From assembly GCA_047518105.1 (NCBI GenBank), contig JAKZRQ010000118.1, positions 1 through 17,012 of the forward strand: DNA of 17,012 nucleotides. The letters are read 5' to 3'. The position numbers and the translations under genes are program-made. Positions 13,220 through 17,012 of this stretch are shown here, in pieces. The stretch's first letter is position 1. Each line of letters opens with the position of its first letter. The stretch is from VXYL01 sp047518105 (GTDB lineage: Bacteria > Pseudomonadota > Gammaproteobacteria > Pseudomonadales > Azotimanducaceae). The notes below the pieces were generated by a model, which did no database searches, was not told the DNA's origin, and saw only the letters and a list, made by a program, of their open reading frames with translations.

Positions 13220-14239
13220 ATGAACGAGACTCTCCGGGCACTGGTCGCCGGCCGGGACCTGACCCGCGACCAGGCTCGGGCCGTGTTCGACGCGATCATG
13301 GCAGGCGAAGCGACCCCGGCGCAGATCGGCGGCGTGCTGGTGGGGCTGAAGGCGAAGGGCGAGACGATCGAAGAGATTACCGGTGCGGTCCAAGCCATGC
13401 GCGCCGTTTCGGCCAAGGTCGAGGTGGCGGTACCCAACCTGGTCGACACCTGCGGCACGGGCGGCAGCGGGGGCGCCAAGCGATTCAACATCTCCACCGC
13501 AGCCGCCTTCGTCGCCGCCGCAGCCGGTGCGCACGTGGCGAAGCACGGAAACCGCGGCGCTTCCAGTTCCAGCGGCAGCGCGGACGTCCTGGAGGCCGCC
13601 GGATCCAACATCGAGCTCGAGCCGGACCAGATTGCCCGCTGCATCCGCGAGGTCGGCGTCGGGTTTCTGTTCGCCCAGCGCCACCACCCGGCGATGCGAC
13701 ATGCCGGCCGGGTGCGCCGCGAACTCGGCATCGGCACCATGTTCAACCTTCTCGGGCCGCTGACCAACCCGGCGGGCGCCAAGCGACAGCTACTGGGCGT
13801 CTTCGCTCCCCAATGGCAGCGTCCACTCGCCGAGGTGGCCGGCGCCTTGGGGTCGGAGCGGGTGTTGGTGGTGCACAGCGAGGGTCTCGACGAATTGTCC
13901 ATCGAAGGGCCCACGACCGTGGTCGAACTCGACGGCGACCGCATCGATGCCTACGAGGTCTCGCCCTCGGACTTCGGGCTGCGCGAACGCGGCATGGACG
14001 ATCTTCGCGCCGACACGCCGGCCGAGAGCCTGAAACTCATTCGGGCCGCGCTCAACGGCACCCACGAAGCCGCCCGGGACATCGTCGCCCTGAACGCGGG
14101 CGCCGCCGTTCATGCGGCCGGCGTCGCGATCTCGCTCGCGAACGGCGTCGTTCTTGCCCAGGACGTCATCGCCTCCGGCCAGGCGGCGGAAAAGCTCGCC
14201 GAGTTCGTGGACATGACGCGGATGATGGGCCAGTTGTGA
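13220..14239 (+). CDS. trpD: Anthranilate phosphoribosyltransferase
   Basis: This 339-residue protein contains the PRPP-binding loop DTCGTGGSGG, followed by KRFNISTAAAFVAAAAG, KHGNRGASSSSGSADVLEA, and FAQRHHPAMRHAGRVRRELG then GTMFNLLGPLTNPA. These are the signature blocks of TrpD in order and at normal length. It transfers the phosphoribosyl group from PRPP to anthranilate. ATG 13220 has GGAGGG at 13204-13209 upstream; a GTG at 13214 is closer to it and is an alternative. The frame is open to 13103, but no family residues lie there. It is separated from trpG by the inverted-repeat element plus 178 bp (13042-13219) in which I see no gene. Its stop overlaps trpC as GTGA. Confidence 0.95.
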   Translation: MNETLRALVAGRDLTRDQARAVFDAIMAGEATPAQIGGVLVGLKAKGETIEEITGAVQAMRAVSAKVEVAVPNLVDTCGTGGSGGAKRFNISTAAAFVAAAAGAHVAKHGNRGASSSSGSADVLEAAGSNIELEPDQIARCIREVGVGFLFAQRHHPAMRHAGRVRRELGIGTMFNLLGPLTNPAGAKRQLLGVFAPQWQRPLAEVAGALGSERVLVVHSEGLDELSIEGPTTVVELDGDRIDAYEVSPSDFGLRERGMDDLRADTPAESLKLIRAALNGTHEAARDIVALNAGAAVHAAGVAISLANGVVLAQDVIASGQAAEKLAEFVDMTRMMGQL

Positions 14240-15042
14240 ACCGGTCGCGGAAACTCGCCGCCGAGCCGGTGGGAATACTCGACGAGATCCTCGAACACAA
14301 GCACGCGGAAGTCGCTGCCCGGCGCAGCGCCCGGCCACTCCCCGAGCTCCGCCGGAGGGCGGAGGGCGCCCCAGGGACCCGGGGATTCGCATGCGCGATC
14401 CGGGAAACGCGTCCGGCGGTCATCGCCGAGATCAAGCGCGCATCCCCCAGCGAGGGCTTGATCCGCGCCGACTTCGACCCTGCCGCCATCGCCCGGTCCT
14501 ATCGGCACGCCGGCGCCGCCTGTCTGTCCGTGCTGACCGACGAACGCTTCTTCATGGGCAGCGACAGCCATCTTGCCCAAGCCCGCGACGCGGTCGCGCT
14601 ACCGGCGTTGCGCAAGGACTTCATCGTCGATGCATACCAGGTCTACGAGTCGCGCGTCCTCGGTGCCGACTGCGTGCTCTTGATCGCCGCGGCGCTGGAA
14701 CCGGCGCAACTGTCCGATCTCGCCCGACTCGCCGGTGAACTCGCCCTCGACGTTCTCGTCGAAGTCCACAACCGTGCCGAACTCGACACCGCCCTGAACG
14801 TGGAGGCATCGCTGCTCGGCATCAACAACCGGGACCTCGGCACCTTCGCCACGAGTTTGGACACCACCATCGACCTCCTGCACGCGATTCCCGAGGACGT
14901 GACGGTGGTGACGGAAAGCGGCATCCACCGGCGCGAGGATGTCCGCCGCTTGCGCGAGGCGGGCGTCCATTCATTCCTCGTCGGCACCGCGTTCATGCGC
15001 GAAGCCGACCCCGGCGCAGCGCTCAAGCGGCTGTTCGGTTGA
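14236..15042 (+). CDS. trpC: Indole-3-glycerol-phosphate synthase
   Basis: This 268-residue TIM-barrel enzyme closes the ring of CdRP to form indole-3-glycerol phosphate. Visible motifs are AEIKRASPSEGLIR (64-77; Glu65, Lys67), ISVL-type LSVLTDERFFMGS (98-109), LRKDFIVDAYQVYESR (125-140; Lys127), LVEVHN (174-179; Glu176), GINNRDL (195-201; Asn197) and TESGI (226-230). All catalytic positions known for the family are present. It is monofunctional, without a fused TrpF domain, unlike E. coli. The start is GTG 14236, overlapping the trpD stop by 4 nt. The frame is open far upstream through trpD only as a GC-rich shadow. Confidence 0.95.
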   Translation: MNRSRKLAAEPVGILDEILEHKHAEVAARRSARPLPELRRRAEGAPGTRGFACAIRETRPAVIAEIKRASPSEGLIRADFDPAAIARSYRHAGAACLSVLTDERFFMGSDSHLAQARDAVALPALRKDFIVDAYQVYESRVLGADCVLLIAAALEPAQLSDLARLAGELALDVLVEVHNRAELDTALNVEASLLGINNRDLGTFATSLDTTIDLLHAIPEDVTVVTESGIHRREDVRRLREAGVHSFLVGTAFMREADPGAALKRLFG

Positions 15043-15043
15043 G

Positions 15044-15472
15044 ATGTCCACGATGCGCGCGACAGTGGATTGGACCGGCGACGTCCGCTTCGACGGCACC
15101 TCGGGCAGCGGGCACCGGGTGCCGATCGACGGACCGCCCGAACTCGGCGGCCGGAACCAGGGCGTCCGTCCCATGGAGTTGATGCTATTGGGCGTCGGCG
15201 GCTGCACATCCTTCGACGTAGTCAACATCCCGCGCAGAGGACGGGAGGATCTCCTCGACTGCGTCACCGAAATCGAGGCCGAGCGCGCCGAGACCGATCC
15301 CAAGGTGTTCACCCGCATCCACTTCCGGTTCCGCATCACCGGACGCGGGCTCAACCCTCGAAAGGTCGAACGGGCCATTCGACTGACCGCCGAGAAGTAC
15401 TGCTCCGCATCCATCATGCTCGAGCGCGCCGGCGTCGTCGTCACCCACGACTACGCGTTGATCGAAGCATGA
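15044..15472 (+). CDS. OsmC family protein, YhfA-like
   Basis: This 142-residue protein matches the E. coli YhfA pattern: SGSGHRVPIDG (20-30), RPMELMLLGVGGCTSFDVV (42-60), GREDLLDCVTEIEAERAE (66-83), FTRIHFRFRITGRGL (89-103) and AEKYCSASIMLE (116-127). The two redox cysteines of the OsmC/Ohr fold are Cys54 and Cys120. OsmC-family enzymes reduce organic hydroperoxides, but YhfA-type members lack a proven substrate. ATG 15044 is 1 nt after the trpC stop; an internal ATG at 15053 is an alternative. The stop overlaps the next gene as ATGA. OsmC-type genes near trpC also occur in other gammaproteobacteria as I recall, so the linkage may be ancestral. Confidence 0.9.
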   Translation: MSTMRATVDWTGDVRFDGTSGSGHRVPIDGPPELGGRNQGVRPMELMLLGVGGCTSFDVVNIPRRGREDLLDCVTEIEAERAETDPKVFTRIHFRFRITGRGLNPRKVERAIRLTAEKYCSASIMLERAGVVVTHDYALIEA

Positions 15473-15873
15473 ACCGGCCACCCATGGCGGGCATGCACCA
15501 CGTTGCCCTGCATGCGCGCCGGTTCGACGAGACCCTGGCGTTCTACAGGGACCTGCTAGGGCTCGCGGAGGAGTGGCGGCCCGACGCCGACAACGTCTAC
15601 CTCACCTCCGGCACGGACAACGTGGCGATCCACCGGGCCGATGGCGCAGTGGCGGACGACGGGCAGCGGCTCGATCACATCGGCTTCCTGATCGACGACG
15701 CAGCGGACGTGGACCGGTGGTACGCCTACCTCACCGCCAATGGCGTTCCGGCGGAAGCGCCGCCGCGCACCCACCGGGATGGCGCGAGAAGCTTCTACTG
15801 CAAGGATCCCGAAGGCACGACGGTGCAGATCATCCATCACCCGCCCCTGGCAGGCAGGCAGTCGGATCGCTAG
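15469..15873 (+). CDS. VOC (glyoxalase/bleomycin resistance fold) family protein
   Basis: This 134-residue single-module VOC protein has the usual repeats. MHHVALHARRFDETLAFYRD (9-28) starts the first half, LDHIGFLIDD (68-77) the second, and DPEGTTVQIIHHP (113-125) the last strand. Candidate metal ligands are His11 and His70. The third position, usually Glu in strand 'V-E-L', is Gln120 here, a variant seen in some members. The substrate is unknown; family members act as isomerases, dioxygenases or lyases, or bind drugs. ATG 15469 overlaps the OsmC stop by 4 nt, so it is translationally coupled and ends the run. The gap 15874-16052 contains no gene, only a perfect GGGCGCGCGCGCCC palindrome at 15929-15942 between convergent genes. 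Confidence 0.88.
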   Translation: MNRPPMAGMHHVALHARRFDETLAFYRDLLGLAEEWRPDADNVYLTSGTDNVAIHRADGAVADDGQRLDHIGFLIDDAADVDRWYAYLTANGVPAEAPPRTHRDGARSFYCKDPEGTTVQIIHHPPLAGRQSDR

Positions 15874-16052
15874 AGCGGTGGTGGGCAGACTACATCCAGG
15901 GTTGTCCGTTCTTGCGCCCGCATTGCCTGGGCGCGCGCGCCCCGTGCGAAACGCAGACACCCGAAGCGTTCCAAGGTCGCGATCTCGACGGGCACGCTGA
16001 CCGGCTCGCGCGAAATCGGCGTCAGGTGAGGAAGGCACCCACGAGGAACGGG

Positions 16053-16445
16053 CTACGCTTCCAGAACGTCGATGTCCCGGCAGCCGATCAACCGGCGGTC
16101 AGCGGTGATGAGCGTCAGCCCGAACACCTTGGCGCTGGCTGCGATGAATCGGTCGGCAGGATCACCATGCGGCAGTTCGATGGATCGGCTGACGAGTGCC
16201 ACATCGAAAGTCAAGGGCGTTTCCGTGACAGGGCTTCCTGCCAGGGCCTCGCGAAGCCAACTGGCTGGCTCGCCGTCCAGGGCAATGCGCCCCTTTTCGG
16301 CCAAGACGAGAACTTCCCAGACGCTGACCGAACACAGGTGCAGGGATGACCGAGGCGAGACGAGCCGGTCCCGAGTCCTGGAGGAAAGCCTGGCCGGCTC
16401 CATTAGCGACCACAGCCACACGTGCGTGTCGAGCAGCAGGTGCAA
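16053..16445 (-). CDS. PIN-domain toxin (VapC-like) of a type II toxin-antitoxin system
   Basis: This 130-residue protein begins LLLDTHVWLWSL (3-14; Asp6) and carries SVSVWEV (39-45; Glu44), LPHGDPADRFIAASA (91-105; Asp95, Asp98) and LITADRRL (112-119; Asp116). These are the four acidic positions of a PIN ribonuclease, in the DTHVWLW subgroup common in proteobacteria. The start is TTG (16443-16445): GAGG lies 6 nt upstream within the antitoxin gene, and the codon begins 1 nt after the antitoxin TGA, so it is translationally coupled. PIN toxins cut RNA and are neutralised by the adjacent antitoxin. No in-frame ATG gives the full N-terminal strand with Asp6. Confidence 0.9.
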   Translation of the reverse strand: MHLLLDTHVWLWSLMEPARLSSRTRDRLVSPRSSLHLCSVSVWEVLVLAEKGRIALDGEPASWLREALAGSPVTETPLTFDVALVSRSIELPHGDPADRFIAASAKVFGLTLITADRRLIGCRDIDVLEA

Positions 16446-16446
16446 T

Positions 16447-16716
16447 TCAGTCCTCGGTCGGACCCGCAGGCCGGCTCGACCCTCCGATCAAGGCCTCCCA
16501 ATCCCCGGGTTCGGTTGCCGGTTCGATCAGGTCCCCTAGAATTTCGCCCCGACGGCGCATGGAACCAAGCCATTCGTCGAGGGCTCTGGGAGGAGGGACG
16601 ACTTGCGCGACCGGCTGGCCAAAACGCGTCACCAGGATCGGCTGTCCGGTCCTGGCGACCCCGGCGAGCACGGCCAAGCAAGTTGCCTTGAACTTCGAGA
16701 TCTGTATCTCTTCCAT
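16447..16716 (-). CDS. Phd/YefM-family antitoxin
   Basis: This 89-residue protein (ATG 16714-16716) begins EEIQISKFKATCLAVLAGV (2-20) and has RTGQPILVTRFGQPVAQVVP (22-41). That is the Phd/YefM DNA-binding pattern: an N-terminal beta strand and helices, then 'P-I-x-V-T-x-x-G-x-P-V-A'. The acidic C-terminal part (about 46-75) would wrap the PIN toxin. Its gene precedes the toxin by 1 nt, the usual antitoxin-first order. The open frame extends to 16917, but the upstream residues are low-complexity and not family-like. A palindrome overlaps the start codon and is the likely autoregulatory operator. No good Shine-Dalgarno sequence is seen, and a leaderless transcript is possible. Confidence 0.88.
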   Translation of the reverse strand: MEEIQISKFKATCLAVLAGVARTGQPILVTRFGQPVAQVVPPPRALDEWLGSMRRRGEILGDLIEPATEPGDWEALIGGSSRPAGPTED

Positions 16717-16734
16717 GGCTCGATCGTACCATGG
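16713..16734. promoter_or_regulatory. Palindrome spanning divergent start codons: likely antitoxin operator
   Basis: The 22-bp sequence reads CCATGG-CT-CGATCG-TA-CCATGG, a near-perfect palindrome in which only the two dinucleotide spacers do not match (18 of 22 positions symmetric). It contains the antitoxin ATG on the minus strand and the ATG of the 16731 frame on the plus strand. On the minus strand, TACGAT (16728-16723) could be a -10 giving a nearly leaderless transcript. Phd/YefM antitoxins bind palindromes at their own start, so autoregulation is a reasonable inference. Confidence 0.5.
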
Positions 16735-16991
16735 TCCGAATCTATGGTCTAACCAGGGGCACCTCGCGGTGCGAGTGCCGGAGCGGGGTTCCCGGCCACC
16801 TCTGCTCCGTCGCGTCGAAGCTCGAGGATGGGCACCAGGTGGAGGTGGTGGAGTTGCGGCGGCCTGCCGGGAAGACGGGCTACGTGATGAAGATCGAACT
16901 GGAAGCGGAGACGGCATCGCTGTACGTGAAGCTGGAGCTTGGTTCCGGGACGATCTTCGGTCAAAGTCTTCACTACTCGGAGTATCCGTGA
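16731..16991 (+). CDS. Small toxin-like or hypothetical protein, divergent from the Phd/PIN pair
   Basis: The 86-residue frame has a convincing C-terminal half: VEVVELRRPAGKTGYVMKIE (38-57), SLYVKLELGSGTIFGQS (63-79), then LHYSEYP. Alternating strands with LYVKLELG and F/L-H-Y-S-E are typical of small RelE/MqsR-like toxin-style proteins, though I cannot name the exact family. Residues 1-36 look unlike coding sequence (Cys/Arg/Gly rich), so the true start may be a GTG near 16842, or the 5' end may be lost and this a truncated gene. GGGAG at 17001-17005 suggests another gene starting just beyond the window, which would fit a toxin-antitoxin pair. Confidence 0.45.
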   Translation: MVRIYGLTRGTSRCECRSGVPGHLCSVASKLEDGHQVEVVELRRPAGKTGYVMKIELEAETASLYVKLELGSGTIFGQSLHYSEYP

Positions 16992-17012
16992 ATACAAGTC
17001 GGGAGTGAGCAA

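Noticed and set aside
13135..14235. N-terminal extension of trpC through trpD (635-residue frame)
   Set aside because: The upstream part is the out-of-frame shadow of trpD. The TrpC family starts near the GTG at 14236, which overlaps the trpD stop.
15929..15942. GGGCGCGCGCGCCC palindrome as a terminator for the VOC gene
   Set aside because: A purely GC alternating palindrome with no loop and no T-tract is expected by chance in this composition.
1..17012. rRNA, tRNA or self-splicing intron
   Set aside because: No tRNA-like cloverleaf with a T-loop GGTTCRANNCC box, no rRNA conserved blocks and no intron-type core were recognised on either strand.

Overview
The window is GC-rich (roughly two thirds G+C by eye) and densely coding, with frequent GTG and TTG starts and many 1-4 nt gene overlaps. 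The trpG-trpD-trpC run followed by a YhfA-like OsmC gene, together with a MoxR/DUF4129/DUF4350/DUF58/SpoIIM/RDD cluster, points to a proteobacterium, most likely a gammaproteobacterium. I cannot name the genus. Repeats, a duplicated gene, a small inverted-repeat element and toxin-antitoxin genes give it a plastic, accessory-rich character in places.

Layout. (1) Positions 1-63 are the tail of an acyl-CoA dehydrogenase; 64-350 hold a degenerate repeat copy and a possible gene remnant. (2) 351-1092 (minus) is a two-gene unit: a small DUF5678-like protein overlapping a retropepsin-type aspartic protease with a DTGAS motif. (3) 1279-1323 is an inverted copy of a dispersed repeat. (4) 1402-2826 is an NAD(P)-dependent aldehyde dehydrogenase, followed by a strong 15-bp hairpin. 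(5) 2984-9122 is a six-gene plus-strand operon: DUF4129 membrane protein, DUF4350 protein, MoxR AAA+ ATPase, DUF58 protein, SpoIIM-family membrane protein and RDD membrane protein. A MoxR chaperone is expected to act on a vWA/DUF58 partner at the membrane. (6) 9131-9922 (minus) is a polytopic membrane protein converging on the operon.

(7) 8989-11317 is the most unusual region. The 3' end of the RDD gene plus the whole convergent membrane gene exists twice in tandem, at about 96% identity over the main shared coding stretch. The second copy has a 110-bp deletion that frameshifts its C-terminus. Between the copies lies a roughly 400-bp mosaic array (9997-10405): eighteen direct and one inverted unit of GGGGACAYCCACC, three copies each of two other short modules, and two copies of a 28-bp module. 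Part of its first unit recurs at 1279-1323 and, degenerately, near 97-130, so it belongs to a dispersed repeat family.

(8) 11419-15873 is a tightly coupled plus-strand run: PHP-family (histidinol-phosphatase-like) hydrolase, trpG, [218-bp inverted-repeat element at the trpG stop codon], trpD, trpC, YhfA-like OsmC protein and a VOC protein. It supplies several tryptophan-pathway steps; trpE, trpF and trpBA are not in the window. (9) 16053-16716 (minus) is a Phd/YefM-type antitoxin with a PIN-domain toxin started at TTG. Its start region is a palindrome that also contains the start codon of a divergent small toxin-like gene (16731-16991), beyond which the window ends.

All homology statements rest on recognising motifs and family patterns in the translated sequence; no database search was run.
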